From positions 1-64,000 of the forward strand of contig JAAEAF010004971.1 in the NCBI GenBank assembly GCA_011037195.1: a stretch of DNA of 64,000 bases, read 5' to 3'. Below, one piece after another: positions 1-11,050 of the stretch. The position numbers and the translations under genes were made by a program. Numbering within the stretch: position 1 is the stretch's first letter; each line of letters opens with the position of its first letter. The notes beneath the pieces were generated by a model. The model was given only the letters and a program-made list of their open reading frames with translations, made no database searches and was not told the DNA's origin. This DNA comes from Triatoma infestans. Taxonomy: Eukaryota > Arthropoda > Insecta > Hemiptera > Reduviidae.

Positions 1-430
1 TTTCATTGCCTGGTTTTTCACCTCCACAAAGAGAGGTGGAATCCCTACTACAAAGTCTCCATAGATGCGGTCGGTATAGTCCGAAACGCACCAGCCACCG
101 CCAGACAAGCCAAGCGTTGGATATCTTCCAGCAACTGTCTAGCGGATCGTGTTTCAATGCGACGCCACCACACACCAAAGCCACATATACCAACCTAGGT
201 TTAATGGCCATACAATAAATCCAGAACATCATCTTGGGAGTGATCCCCCAGTTCTTACCTACAACTCTTCGGACATTGCCAAAAAAAAAAAATCACTGCC
301 TTTTGATGCTGTGTCTTAACATGTTCCGACCAGTTCAATTTACTGTCGAAAACTACTCCAAGGAACTTCACTGATTTATTAATCTGTATGGAAGTAATAA
401 TAAGCATATTGGTTAGGATGGAGTGGATGA
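1..430 (-). pseudogene. LINE reverse transcriptase, C-terminal part (partial, window edge)
   Basis: Read on the minus strand, the region translates in broken frames to a non-LTR RT thumb segment. VKFLGVVFDSKLNWSEHV (the usual YLG...D..L.W.. block) lies near 290-380. It is followed by WWRRIETRSARQLLEDIQ, then RLACLAVAGAFRT and a PTASMETLL stretch near 30-140. The order KFLGV, then R.ACL...GA.RT.PT...LE.LLG matches the end of RT in R1/I-group LINEs. At least two frameshifts and an A-run (about 281-292) break the frame, so it is dead. It runs off the left edge of the window, so any RNase H part would lie outside. Family membership is secure; the clade is inference. Confidence 0.7.
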
Positions 431-544
431 TCCCATACATAAGATTAAACAAACACATGTGAATTTTTATGAAAAAACAATTTTTTTTCACAAATAAAAA
501 TGACTGGTTATATTTGCGCACTTAATATTCCAAGTAAAGGAAAT

Positions 545-1173
545 CGCTATAGTCAGTCGTTATCGAGAAAATTCAAAAAAAAAAAAAAATTCTCCACAGT
601 CTATTCTGTAAAAAACTATATTTCCAGTATATAACCGATTTGTCATCAAAATTTGAAATTCTAATAATACTTCTAATGTATCATAATATTATATAGGTGG
701 CAGAACTATGGTTGTTGCATTGAACATTGTACTAAAGTGGTACTTTACATGGGAAGCTTAAAGCTACTGTTATCTCAAAAAACACTCAACAAAAAAAAAG
801 GGGAACATGTTTCTAATAAAAGAAATAGTTATTTATGTGCGTAGCTAATATACGAAGTTTAAAGAAAATCGTAAATCCTTAAAACAAAAAAATTCAGTAA
901 ATTCGCATACTTCCGGTTGAAGAAAATTTCGCCCGAAACCTTGTATCAGATTGTGGTGGTAGTGCCCAAACTGAATACTAAGTTTGAACATCCATTTTTT
1001 TTATTTTTCATTTTTTAAGATATTTTGTTCAAAGCATATATACACATAGACCATTAGATAAAATCAATTTTTTGTTCTCAGGGGACCTTAAAACATGTAT
1101 TTCCAGTGAAAACTCAAGATTCGAAAGTTAGTCACCATCTCAATACTTCCTCTTACTAAAGAGTAAGAGAAAA
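545..1173 (-). repeat. Family A repeat, diverged copy
   Basis: Minus-oriented copy of the 1 kb repeat described at 16102-18122. Recognisable blocks are the ACTTCCGGTTGA motif near 909, the CAGGGGACCTTAAAAC block near 1080, and the terminal CAATACTTCCTCTTACT near 1140 followed by AGTAAGAGAAAAT. The hairpin-bearing end is missing. Non-coding. Confidence 0.6.
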
Positions 1174-1184
1174 TAATCAACAGT

Positions 1185-1392
1185 AAAGTAAAGTAATGCC
1201 TATTTTTTTTTAAGCGGGCTTTTAACGTCCAAACTACCAAATTAGGTGTTGTGGACGGGGGCGGAAGCACTTATTTTACCAATAACATTTTTTTAAACGA
1301 ATATAAAATTTAGCATACGCGGGATTCGAACTGAGAACCTTCCACTTACAAGTCTACGCTCATAACCACAACACCAACACCCGCCTCAGAAA
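1185..1392 (-). mobile_element. tRNA-derived SINE (family S2), copy 1
   Basis: On the minus strand a pol III type A box region (TGTGGTTATGAGC) is followed about 30 nt later by a B box (CAGTTCGAATCCCGCG), then an AT-rich body and a tail containing TAAAGTAAAGTAATGCC on the plus strand. A second copy in the opposite orientation is at 51163-51370, with the same body (ACACCTAATTTGGTAG) and the same terminal TTTACTTTAC motif. The box spacing and repeated copies support a tRNA-derived SINE over a tRNA gene; no cloverleaf is retained. Confidence 0.65.
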
Positions 1393-1475
1393 GTAACAAA
1401 TAGAAGCATAAACAAAATGCAACTGTAACACAACATCAGAGACATTTTCCGTGATAGCCTGTTTCTTTTTGTGGT

Positions 1476-1513
1476 CATCGACCGGTTTCGGGCGTTCTCC
1501 CATCTTCAGGATG
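1476..1513 (-). ncRNA. Hammerhead ribozyme-like motif (HA-1, left arm)
   Basis: Minus-strand order: stem I strand CAUC, core CUGAAGA, one extra U, stem II with only three G-C pairs here (GGG/CCC), core GAAA, palindromic stem III ACCGGU, cleavage base C, then stem I strand GAUG. All conserved catalytic positions are present. Caveats are the unpaired U after CUGAAGA and the very short stem III, which might favour a dimeric fold. Confidence 0.55.
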
Positions 1514-1563
1514 CGTTTGTCACATAGTGTGATAACACAGACTTGCACAGAGCAAATTTAGTT

Positions 1564-1570
<7 letters not shown>

Positions 1571-1630
<60 letters not shown>
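1571..1630. repeat. (CA)n microsatellite
   Basis: Uninterrupted CA dinucleotides filling the loop between the two inverted arms of HA-1. It makes long CVCV open frames on the minus strand that are not genes. Confidence 0.97.
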
Positions 1631-1633
<3 letters not shown>

Positions 1634-1894
1634 GTGTAAACTGAATTTGCTCTGTGAAAATCTGTGTTATCACACTGTCTGACAAACGCATCCTGTAGAT
1701 GGGCGAACACCCCTGAACGGTCGATGACCGCAAAAAGAAGTAGGCTATCACGGAAAATGTCTCTGATGCTTTCCAGCTTTGCGAAACCAACCACCACAAT
1801 AACACAACATGCTACTAATTAAAACAATCATCACAGCACAGACACGCAAACAACCTAAACAAACTTAAAAGAGTATTTAGTTAAAAATAGTATG

Positions 1895-2062
1895 ATAACA
1901 TAGGTTTGCGCTGGGCAAGTCTATGTTATCATACTGCTTTGAGATAAACAGCTTGATGATGGGCGAACGCCCCTCAACCGGTCGATGGCCACAAAAAGCA
2001 GGCTGTCACGGAAGATATCTCTGATGCTTTCCAGCTCTGCGGAACCAACCATAACAATACAC
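1895..2062 (+). mobile_element. HA family single arm with degenerate hammerhead
   Basis: Contains the HA blocks TGATGATGGGCGAACGCC, CCGGTCGATGGCC, GATGCTTTCCAGCTCTGC and GGAACCAACC in the same order as the right arm at 1631-1800. The core is damaged: CUUGAUGA for CUGANGA with an insertion, and CUCAAC where GAAAC is expected. So this is a dead copy. Confidence 0.6.
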
Positions 2063-3840
2063 GGTGTCCCAAGATATATGGATAACGACTTTTTCTCGGA
2101 AACTAAGATAACTAGAAAAAAAACTAAAAAAATACGTGTCCCCGTAGTTTTTTTTTGTTAGAAAACCAAATTTAATTTGCAAATTTGTTTTGGTGCTTCC
2201 AGAAGCGAGATACGGGCACCAACTTCATTTTTGCAAATGGGGACGTGTAGTTTTTATTTAAGAAATAGATTCCTCTATTTTGTGTAAGAAAAATTTACTT
2301 GAACAGTTTTTTTTCTGTGAGTGATATTTTACAAGTTATGAATGAAAACATGATTCTTATAAGAAATTTCCAAAAATGATATTTTAACGGTTTTTTGATT
2401 GAATAAGAAGAAAATTACTATTTTATTATAAATTTTACTCCTCATTAATTACAGATCTTGCTCGAACTGGCCTCCACCATTAGAGGATGTACTTCTTTGG
2501 TCGTAAGGTACGATTGGTAGGAAAAAGCATGTGTATGCATCTATATTTATATATTATATACACCCTATATATATATATATATTATTCAACAATATCTCCT
2601 CTGTCTTTATATCTTATGTCTGTCCTCATTAATAATAATAAAACGCAACCTCCGTTTAGATTAAACGTTATAATCTAATTTCATATGAGATTTACATATT
2701 TAAAAAAATAAATTCATATAAGATTTAGTAACCAAAATTAAGTAATATAACATCTGTAAGTATTTATTGACCAGAATTATTGCAATAATTATCATAATTT
2801 GTAAATAACTTTAACCACATATTAAAGTAATATCTTGTAACAGTAAACAGGCCACTAAACAAGGGATGTACCACTGATAAAAAAAAGTTTCATTAAAAAC
2901 CTAAATCCAAACAAAATTTCTAACATGGGAAAAATAATTTCTATATGAAATTTGCAACAAGTTTGTCCAAATTGTATTTTATATATATTTCTGAAATGTT
3001 TGCAACAATTAGCTGGAGTAATTAATGTTAATGTTGAATAATTGTTTTTACTAATTATAAATAAACCATATGATATTATTACCTCAAATAACCTTCGTTC
3101 TACATACGCTCGTTGTTTGTACATATTTTGCCTGCATATCAGTGTGTCGCCCAAATAACTTTCTTCCAGCTGTAATTTATTATAGCATAAAACATTAGTT
3201 AAAGTTAATTCAATGCTAAGAGGACCATCACTGAAGATGCGGTATATGGTAAAGATGAGGTAATTGTAAAATAACGAGACATAATCATCTTAACCTAATA
3301 AATAAATTTAATAATCCATAGCTATGTAGCTTAATTGAATTCTGTTTATAGTCTCACATTAAAATAGTATATTTGTTCTTAATGAAAAACATAATACCCA
3401 AACAGTTTTCATTGAATTATTTTTAAAAACTAAAAATCTCAGCTCTTACAAAAAATTGCTTTTTAAAAAAAATGTAAATCGCAGTAGTGTTAGTATTGAG
3501 ATCGTTTTAAACATTTCGAAATTGAAATTTTATTGGAAACACATACGTTGAGATTTCCTATTTACAAGAAATTGTCTTTAGATTGGTCGTATATGTGTGT
3601 TATGGTTTAACATGTGTGTATTAACAGAAAGCTCAATCTTGATTTAAGTATCACCGCCTTATTTGACAATAAAGTTTGGTAAAAATCAATCACAACCCAA
3701 GAAGCGTGTGCGATTTTACAGACTTCACAATATTTGCAAAAAAAAATGGCTCTGTTAATGACTTTTTTTAAATTCCATACATTGGGTACGCCCATAAATC
3801 CTTTTGTGTGCACTCAAATGGCTAATGGAGGATAGTAATG
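2063..3840. other. No gene seen; AT-rich
   Basis: AT-rich sequence with short TA runs (about 2565-2582) and many stops in all frames. Nothing homologous to the elements elsewhere in the window was recognised. Confidence 0.6.
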
Positions 3841-3844
3841 GCAT

Positions 3845-4515
3845 TATTTTCGGTTACTCTGAAGGCTGCAGGCAGAATGAACCTGTCCGTCTGAAGTAGG
3901 GGCTTGACTGTAGAGGCAGAACAAGGGAAGATCTAGGCTTAACGGGGAATCCGACGATATTTTCTGATAGTTAAGCTGCATTAAACGTTCTGAATAAGAC
4001 GTGATAGAGCTCTAAACTAGTAAGTGAATGTAGAATAAGACTTACTGGCCTCGCCCAGTGCAGCAGAGGGTAGAGCTCTTGAACCTGGATTCGCGGTTAC
4101 TTTGTGCTCCCGAGCCTGCATTAGCCTTTACTAAGCAATTTTGTGATAGAGAAATTAAACGATGGAGGAAAAGGGAATTGAAGAATCATTGGAGAGATAC
4201 GCTGGCGGTGCCTTAAGGCTAAAAGATGTATAAAACAGAAAGACTTCTAGTAATATTCTCTCCCTGAATAGGATACAATTCATGATCCTTGTAGAAATAT
4301 TGGGCTTAGGTAGTCAATTATTTACACAAAATATGCAGGAGGTCTAATCATTTGTATCAGAATTGTGACGATGAAGTCATCAGGGAAACGGTGTATCACT
4401 AACTAGATCACTGTCACCGTTTCGCCAACATTAGGGTTCGCAATTTAGGAGGGAATACTCTCAAGAGAATTCTTGGAGAAGTTGGAGTTTAAGAATATCT
4501 AAGATATTATAGTCA
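3845..4515 (+). pseudogene. RNase H LINE, heavily decayed 3' part
   Basis: In shifting plus frames one reads IFSDS, then AALNVLNKT and SSKLVSECRIRLTGLAQ (3940-4060). Near 4365-4500 comes QNCDDEVIRETVYH followed by HRFANIRVRNLGGNT and a GEVGV...YLRYYSQTG end. The first part matches the RNase H motif IFSDSQAALRAL and the second the CCHC-like C-terminus of the better preserved LINE at 29410-30367 (QNCDDGVRETVFHYLC..C). The shared order identifies this as an old copy of the same family. Many stops and frameshifts; no TSD recognised. Confidence 0.6.
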
Positions 4516-6110
4516 GACCGGTAGCTGGAGCAGTTTTCTTTGGAGTACAAGTTTTTTCTTTTCCGGGCGAATAAGAGCCGTGTTGGCTGAGGTGCCGTGC
4601 CTTCGTGCACCAATCGTATTTATAATATAATCACATACCGCTTCTTTGTCTGAAAACCAATGTGTACCATGTAATTTCGCGTGAAAACCCAATTTTGAAA
4701 GTTCTGGCATGATCCCAATTCATGCAGTCCTTCTGATTCCATGTAAGGGCTTCTCGGCGAACTAAATTGCAAGCAGATTTTGCAGAACTCTTAGTCAAAA
4801 CTATCAAATTTACCCGTGAACGCTATATATTTATTAAAAAAAAAAAAAAACGCACTTAAAAATACCAAAACCTTACATTTCTACCAATAAGATCGAAGTC
4901 CATTAATTCATTAGTCTGATACAAACACACAAAATCCTTATACAGATTTCTGATATCTGAAAAATAAAGAATAAAAAAAAAAATACTGCTTACTGATAAT
5001 GAAATAATAAAACCTATATATATATATATTTTATTACCTAAGTAAACCCAGACAGCTGAGAGATGGGGGTGGGGTTAAGGACACATTATAACCTATGAAA
5101 TCAACAACAAAAGTAACCTTACTTACTGTTATCACCCACAAATACTACAGATTTATTCTGTAATAGCCTTATCATATCCAAATTAGTAAATATATCGGCC
5201 ATGATGCAAAAACTAGTTTTCTTGTTTGCTTTCTTTGTTTTTTTTTTTTGAAGAAATATAGTTCGTTTCTTCTTTCGTTTCTTCCTTTTTTTTGCAAAAA
5301 AAGAAAATTTTCTGGACTGCAAATTTTCATTCACTTCATCGTCTTAAAAATGCTCTGTAACAATCCATGGATTAATTGAAAATATACTAAACAAGTTGTT
5401 TCAATGAAGGGTATTATATTAGGGAATCGAAAAAAATTGGAGAAAAACTGAATAAGAGAAACAATAGAATCAGAAAATCCCTTGAGTGGAACGTTGCTCC
5501 TTATTTTTGATAGTTTAATGTTTATGACAAAAAAAAAAAAAAATAATATCGTGCATAAACAATTAAATCATATGGGAATTAAACAAAAAAAGAAATACTT
5601 CAGTGTCTAATAAAAATGTGTTTAATATAATCTACCTTTTTAGTTTCTCTTTCCTGCTGTTAAGAGAAAGTATTAAACGACAGTACCAAATTTTCCATAT
5701 CGTGTTTTCACCGGAAATACACTATGTTCAGTGTCCCCCCCAAAAAAAGTAGTTTTTAGAAATGTGTGTGGGGATCAGCATAACTTAAAACGGGAAATCA
5801 CAGGAAGTTCCGACTTACTATTTTAATTAAGTTCTATTAGAGGAACCGAGACTAAAGTTCAACATAGATTACGCACTTAGCCTTTTATATTTATCCATCT
5901 CAGACTGATGAAATTTTTGCACATTTGTTACAATACAATATTCACTTAAAAGTATATTATAAAGTATATTAAGAAGTAGTATATTATAAATTTTGAAAAT
6001 CTAAAAATGCACTAGTAATACAAGTAAATTTCCAACAATGTGTCACGCCATAGAATTAATCGAAAATAATAATTACAGGAAAGCCTAATATTAACAGACT
6101 CACAAAGTGT
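4516..6110. other. No gene seen; includes a family A scrap at about 5640-5850
   Basis: AT-rich, with several A-runs. The scrap near 5690-5760 carries ACCAAATTTTCCATATCG and GTTTTCACCGGAAATAC, the plus-oriented start of family A. A 65-codon minus frame at 4513-4710 has no recognisable similarity. Confidence 0.5.
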
Positions 6111-6740
6111 ATTTTTTATTTGGGGAAGGGATAAAGGGACCAGTAGCACTGCAATCTCAGGGTAAACTGCGCATGGCCCTCGGTTATCATAGATAAACAT
6201 TTGGTGCCCTATCAAGTGGCATAGGCGAGTCATCTCGCCTGTAGCATCCCCACCAGTTAAGATCCCTGAGGAATGTTTAACCTGGAAGACTCCAAGGAGA
6301 ATATGTACTCCTTCTCTTTCTGGTGACAACCCACGTTACTGAATCTTCTTTGAATGGTAGCATTGCAGTCTTTTTGGAGATGTAGTGGAGTTTTCCTCCA
6401 ACACGTTACAGAATCTGCACATGCTATCAACACTTTCTAAGCTCAGTTTCGTCAGGTGTCCCCTGAGTCTACAATGCCCCGTGAGGAAAACCCGTTAGAA
6501 TGCAGAGCTTTTTCTTACTAAGGCCAATGATATCAATATCTCAAACAGATCTTGGCCTGCCTCAGTCCGGGTGAGAGTTCCTGACTTGAGACCTCTTAAA
6601 CTTCTCCTCCTCCTTCTTGAGCCTCTCAATGAGAGACTGGTCGCTAACTCCACAAAACGGTTCTGGCCACAAAAGTGAAGATACCTCATTAAGTCTATTA
6701 ACGGCTCTCCGAGATAAATTCTCGACAGCACCTAATATTT
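6100..6740 (-). pseudogene. RNase H LINE, 3' part (same family as 19547-21229)
   Basis: Minus-strand frames give CGQNRFVELATSLSLRGS in one frame, then LCILTGF followed by GHCRLRGHLTKLSLESVDS and MCRFCNVLEENS in another. This order (linker, ILTGFLTGHCRLRGHL, CRFC zinc knuckle) is the C-terminal segment found at 19634-20006. Several frameshifts and stops separate the pieces. Only the region after RNase H is left. 5' truncation is typical of LINE copies, and I see no clear TSD. Confidence 0.6.
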
Positions 6741-6924
6741 AACAATATGCTTTTTATGTTATTTCCGTTTTTTATTTGACAAGACTATAAACTGCAATTT
6801 TACAGACTCTTGAGATGCAATAGGACATTACTTTCCCGTTAAATAGTATATTTTTTCCTACAACTATTTAAATAAAAAAATTCTTTTTAAAAGTACTTAA
6901 AAACTATAAGAATATAAAGAAAAC

Positions 6925-7171
6925 TTATGGTGCTACAGCCCATGAAGTGGGGCCAACGCTCGCCAGACGGTGATTTGCATTGAGGGGGGACGTGTGGTAA
7001 GCACGCAGCAAGTTCCCTCGCCGTTTAATTCTGATCTTCGCTACCAACTCTGTAGCTTCCCACTTTTTTTCACGATGCTGGGTTCAACTCTGACATTGCC
7101 CAAATGGGAATCGAACCTTGAATTCTCGCACCAAAAGCGAGTGCGCTATTAGACCAACTCATGAGGATGTA
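6925..7171 (-). mobile_element. tRNA-derived SINE (family S3)
   Basis: On the minus strand, TGAGTTGGTCTAATAGCGC looks like an A box, and AAGGTTCGATTCCC like a B box about 35 nt later, with CGCACTCGC...GCGAGAAT between them forming an anticodon-arm-like hairpin. The sequence then continues about 170 nt with no acceptor-stem closure, so a SINE or tRNA pseudogene is better than a working tRNA. Single copy in this window, so the family assignment is inference. Confidence 0.5.
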
Positions 7172-8499
7172 AGAATATAAGGTAACCTTAAAGAGAATAT
7201 TATTCATTGAAAAGGGGAAAGTTATCTTTGGAAAACTTGCAGAGACTATTAAGTTAAACAAAAATATGATTTCTGATATTTAATTTTTTTTTTTACATTG
7301 ATTTAAAATGCTAAATATTTAATCTAACAAGTTCTACTTTACTGCAATATTTTGTATATGTTTGAACAATATTATCCAAATCTTCTTTAATTGAAAGTTG
7401 ACAATGCTATCATTTCTCTTAATCTTTAGAGATTAAGCGTACAATATTTTATAATGATTTTAGTGGAATAAATGACATATTCAACTGTTACATAAAAAAA
7501 AAAAATTGATTGACCTATATGTTTCTTGACTTAGCGATTTGGTCTGTTTGTATGTGGTAATATAAGTGAGGACGGGCAGGGAAACACACAGGAATAAAGT
7601 AAGAGACATGATGGCACACGCCGTATTTAACAAGATGCACAGCTGCTGGGCCGCTGGTCGCGCTCCTTCATACCACTGCCTCCTTTATCTAACAGACACA
7701 CAGATCCACTGAAAGACAGTAGTAGTACCACATGTCTTCTCAAAAAATAAAAAATCCCAAACAGTATACTTATATATTTCTTATTATAAGCCGGTTAGAT
7801 TTGAGAGTGGTGAACCTTCCTCACGGTTATCTACCACACTATATACTCAACATGTTCGTTCTTGCTATATACTGAGCTCCTCTCTAGTGGCTAACCCCTC
7901 ACTTCTCATCATTCTTTATTGTTGTTTGTTTTTATTTATTTATTTTTTTTTTTTGGAACCTTTCTTTACATTTTGTTTCTTTAAACTGTTTTTGTGGTTG
8001 AAAGTGATTTCTTAAAAAGGAAAAAAGAAAAGAAATTAATGTACGTACCACAGACGTCCCGTTTTTTACTTCCGGTCCTTCTCGTTTCTTTCTGTATCCA
8101 TCTCTTTATCTACCTTTAAATACCTATTTTTATTATTTCTTTTGCCCACAAAACTTTCTAGTTCTCCTTCGCTGTTTATTTTGTTATAAAGCATTAACCC
8201 GAATGATTTTTTTTTTTATAATCTTTTCCAATGAAATGCTTGTTTCGTCTGTGTGGTTTTTCTGGTATACTGCCAGATATAATTGACTATCTTTTTCAAA
8301 GTGTATAGAAATAAAAAGCCATATTGGAAATATGGAATGGCCAGAGAAATTTTCTATTTCGTGGTATTATTCCCTATTATTGTTGGTTGCATTTATTTAT
8401 TTGAAACTTGTATAATTGTGGAAGTCCATATAAAAAGTAGTCTTGAAAGGTATTGCCACTCTGCGGTGACTCGTTAAATTTTTAATTTAATACTGATCT
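7172..8499. other. No gene seen
   Basis: AT-rich DNA with a more GC-rich island at about 7570-7740 (for example GCTGCTGGGCCGCTGGTCGC) that has no long frame and no similarity to other parts of the window. T-rich tracts occur at 7930-7955 and 8210-8218. Confidence 0.5.
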
Positions 8500-8512
8500 C
8501 CATTGTCTAGTA

Positions 8513-9388
8513 GTCCTATTGGATCAAAATTATAGATATGGATGATAAAAGAATGTCTAAACAGGCTAAAAATAATTGATAAAGGAAGTAATAACAAGGA
8601 AGCAGATAGGAATTGGTTCACTCAATTGCGATGCTGGCTCAATTTGATTGGCGAATCTGACATTGTCAATAATGTAAACTCCCAAAATTTAAAAAGAATG
8701 ATGCCAGATTTATTGGACAAATGGACAAATCACGTTATGTCTATAGATATAGAAAAAGCTATTAACTCAAGCTATAGCGCAATATATAGGAATATCAGCG
8801 GACTAGGCAAACCGGAAACTACTTAAATTATAAATGTGCAATAGATAAAGTTAGATTGATAAGTCAATTAAGAGTGTCGAGTAGCAAAAATTATTAAAAT
8901 ATGGAGTAAAAATGTTGGCTATCACTGTATTGACACTCACTCTAATTGCACTTTATGTAATTTAAACGCTGAGGAGAGTCTCGAACATATTATGTTCCCC
9001 TGTCCTATTTATAAACCTATCAGGGAACAATATTTAACCAGAGTTATACAAAATTCTGACTCTGATCTTTTATACATATAAAGTCATAACCATAAATGGC
9101 AAGGAGCACATTGATAAGTTATATTATTTCATAATAGAGTCACTTAAGTTGAGATCTTTTGTTATCAATGAATGAGTTCCTTTTTCTTTTGTCTACCTTT
9201 TCATTATTTTAGATTTTTTGCCTTTTAAATTTTTGTTTCTTTTTTTTTTTTATAACTGTAATTTCAAGTTAATTATTCTTTTTTATGATTAATGTGTAAA
9301 AAGTTTATATGATTTATAAATTATGTTAATAATCTGTAGAACCCCTGTAATGTGTAATGACACTAAATACAGTAACTTATCTATCTAT
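8513..9388 (+). mobile_element. 5'-truncated LINE with 13-bp TSD
   Basis: Bounded by a 13-bp direct repeat CCATTGTCTAGTA at 8500-8512 and 9389-9401. The 3' end is a short TATC microsatellite (about 9376-9388) rather than poly-A. A 94-codon frame (8542-8826) is followed, after frameshifts, by HSNCTLCNLNAEESLEHIMF and PCPIYKPIREQYL at about 8936-9035. That C..C......H...C pattern is the zinc-knuckle-like C-terminus common in RNase H LINEs. Only the last part of ORF2 is present. The TSD and tail make the insertion secure; the clade is not determinable. Confidence 0.75.
8542..9063 (+). pseudogene. LINE ORF2 C-terminal fragment
   Basis: An initial open stretch of 94 codons (ends 8826 with TAA) has no named domain. 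Further on, with stops in between, comes the knuckle CTLCNLNAEESLEH and then PIYKPIREQYLTRVI. The protein is non-functional: no RT or RNase H catalytic residues remain and at least three in-frame stops occur. Confidence 0.6.
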
Positions 9389-9401
9389 CCATTGTCTAGT
9401 A

Positions 9402-9700
9402 TAATGGATGTGAGAAGGAGAGAGAGAAATAGAAAGAATGGATTTTAGAGAAATAAACTAGAATATATGATGAACACTGTATAATGAAAGAACGCACAAA
9501 CAGCAAGGACTTTACAATAGAAGTTAGGTAGCAAGAGATATATAAGGAAACAGACTGGCTGAATGATGAGAAGATAGTAGAAGGTTGCTGACTGATTGGT
9601 AACTGGTCGTAAACTGTTCTGAACTGTACTGTGTCGCTCTATTTATATGAATTGAACTGTCCCTTGCTAGTCTGGCCTAGATGGGGAGTAACTCAATTTT
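9402..9700 (+). mobile_element. LTR-like sequence, family L1 (related to 13231 and 18474)
   Basis: Starts with TATAATGG as in the two well-bounded solo LTRs, carries AAGGACTTTACAATAGAA (9514-9531), the block seen at 13340 as TTGGACTTTACAATAGAG, and a TATA-like CTATTTATATGAA near 9640 as in the others. The left edge was hit by the LINE at 8513-9388, whose TSD ends one base before it. The right edge is unclear, so no TSD can be given. Confidence 0.45.
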
Positions 9701-9762
9701 TTTATTTTTGTCTTTCTCCGCTTTTCGGGTCCTAGGAATCTATAATGATTTACATCCTATTA

Positions 9763-11048
9763 CGAGGGTGGTTTGAAAAGTTCTCGGAATGTACTAGAAA
9801 GAAGTGTCTTACGTCGGTGGAACTGCTTTTATTTTTCAACATAGTCTCCCTGTAGACTAATGCATTTGGTCCAACGATGTTCCAATGCCTTTATCCCATC
9901 TCGAAAATGAGATTCCTCCAGGCCTGCAAAGTACCTCTCCAATTCGGCTGTCAGTTCTTCCGTTGTAGGAAATCTCCGTCCATCGAGGAAAATTTTCAGC
10001 TTGGGGAAGAGATGAAAGTCTGATGGTGCCAAATCAGGTGAATAAGGTGGATGTGGCAACATTCGTACCTCAGTTCATGAAGTTTTGCCATGGCAATAAC
10101 ACTTGTGTGCGGGCGGGCGTTGTCCTGATGAAAGATGACTTTCTTCCTTGCCAAACCAGGCCTTTTTTCGCGTATCTTTTCCTGTAGTTGGTCTAGGAGG
10201 TTTGCATAGTATTGCCCCGTAATTGTTTGGCCAGTAGGAAGATAATCTATCAGCAGAATGCCTTTTGCATCCCAGAAAACTGAGGCCATGACCTTTCCGG
10301 CCGAACGTACTGCCTTTGCTTTCTTTGGTGGTGGTGACTCAGCATGTTTCCACTGCTTTGACTGCTGTTTTGTCTCTGGGGTATAGTACTGGACCCAAGT
10401 TTCATCTGTAGTCACAAACCGGCGCAAAAAATCTTGTTGGTTGCGCTGAAAAGGGCCAGACTTTGTTCGGACGGTCCTGGTGCGTTTATGGTCCAATGTC
10501 AAGAGCCGCGGCACCCATCTTGCCGATAATTTTTTCATTCCTAATTCTTCGGTTAAAATGTGATATACCCGTTCAGATGACATCCCTATAGCTTCAGCAA
10601 TCTCTCGCACTTTCAGTCGACGATCCTCCATGACCAATTTATGCACTTTTGCGATAAAATTTAGGTCGTAGCACTTTTTGGCCGTCCACTACGCGGATCA
10701 TCATCTAAGCTCTCCCGACCAAATTTAAACTCGCTGGTCCACTTGGCAACAGTTGAATATGAAGGAGCAGAGTCCCCCAGTGTGTTCTGAAAGTCGGCAT
10801 GAATTTCCTTTGCTTTCATACCTTTCTTTACAAAGTACTTAATCACTGCTCGAATCTCAGTTTTTTCCATTGTCACAAATCACTACGCGGGAACAACAAC
10901 AAAGAGTCGTCACTACCACTCTCCTGCAGCAAGAGCACTGACGCGCCACGTGTTCACTCACAAAGTATGTGTGATTATTGCGCGGGAACCTCGTTGCTCT
11001 AGCACTGACATCTAGCGGTGATTCCGAGAACTTTTCAAACCACCCTCG
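9763..11048 (-). mobile_element. mariner transposon, full length, 28-bp perfect TIRs
   Basis: Terminal inverted repeats at 9763-9790 and 11021-11048 are perfect 28-bp complements, starting CGAGGGTGGTTTGAAAAG. They are flanked by a TA duplication (9761-9762 and 11049-11050). Length 1286 bp is the normal mariner size. It carries a single transposase gene on the minus strand with two frameshifts. Perfect ends and few lesions indicate a fairly recent insertion relative to other elements here. Confidence 0.95.
9829..10876 (-). pseudogene. mariner transposase (DD34D), two frameshifts
   Basis: Cut-and-paste transposase acting on the 28-bp ends in the nucleus. The start at 10876 gives a 71-residue N-terminal helix-turn-helix segment (AKEIHADFQNTLG, STVAKWTSEFKFGRES, DDDPRSGRP). 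A frameshift near 10660 leads to the second frame (10646-9996) with a second HTH (REIAEAIGMSSERVYHIL), the first catalytic Asp in VTTDETWVQYY and the second in HQDNARPHTS. A one-base deletion near 10064 moves to the third frame (10062-9829) with PPYSPDLAPSDFHLF, which holds the third Asp. Counting across the break gives 34 residues between the second and third Asp, the mariner signature. The C-terminus ends LQGDYVEK. All catalytic residues are kept; only the two frameshifts disable it. Confidence 0.93.
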
Positions 11049-11050
11049 TA

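Larger units (their letters stand above)
1430..1805. mobile_element. Fold-back element HA-1 carrying hammerhead-like motifs
   Basis: Two arms of about 140 bp (1433-1570 and 1631-1777) are inverted copies of each other, separated by a (CA)n tract. Each arm runs from a GAGACATTTTCCGTGATAG block through CGACCGGTTTCGGGCGTT and GGATGCGTTTGTC to GCTCTGTG. The right flank carries GATGCTTTCCAGC and AACCAACCACC, also found in the copies at 1895, 34225, 61090 and 62206. The arm on the left encodes a hammerhead-like core on the minus strand; the right arm core is mutated. No coding sequence. Probably a non-autonomous Penelope relative, by analogy with the hammerhead in the Penelope-like element at 46566. 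Confidence 0.65.

Noticed and set aside
1558..1805. 79-80 codon minus frames rich in Cys-Val
   Set aside because: They are translations of the (CA)n tract within HA-1, open in all frames because the repeat lacks stops.
1949..1986. Hammerhead in the HA arm at 1.9 kb
   Set aside because: Both core segments are mutated (CUUGAUGA and CUCAAC), so it is listed only as an element arm.
4513..4710. 65-codon minus frame with LGFHAKLHGTHWF
   Set aside because: Seemed transposase-like at first, but no catalytic motif, TIR or second copy could be found.
6925..7171. Possible functional tRNA gene
   Set aside because: A and B box-like text is present, but no acceptor stem closes and the sequence runs on as a 240-bp unit, so a SINE is the better call.
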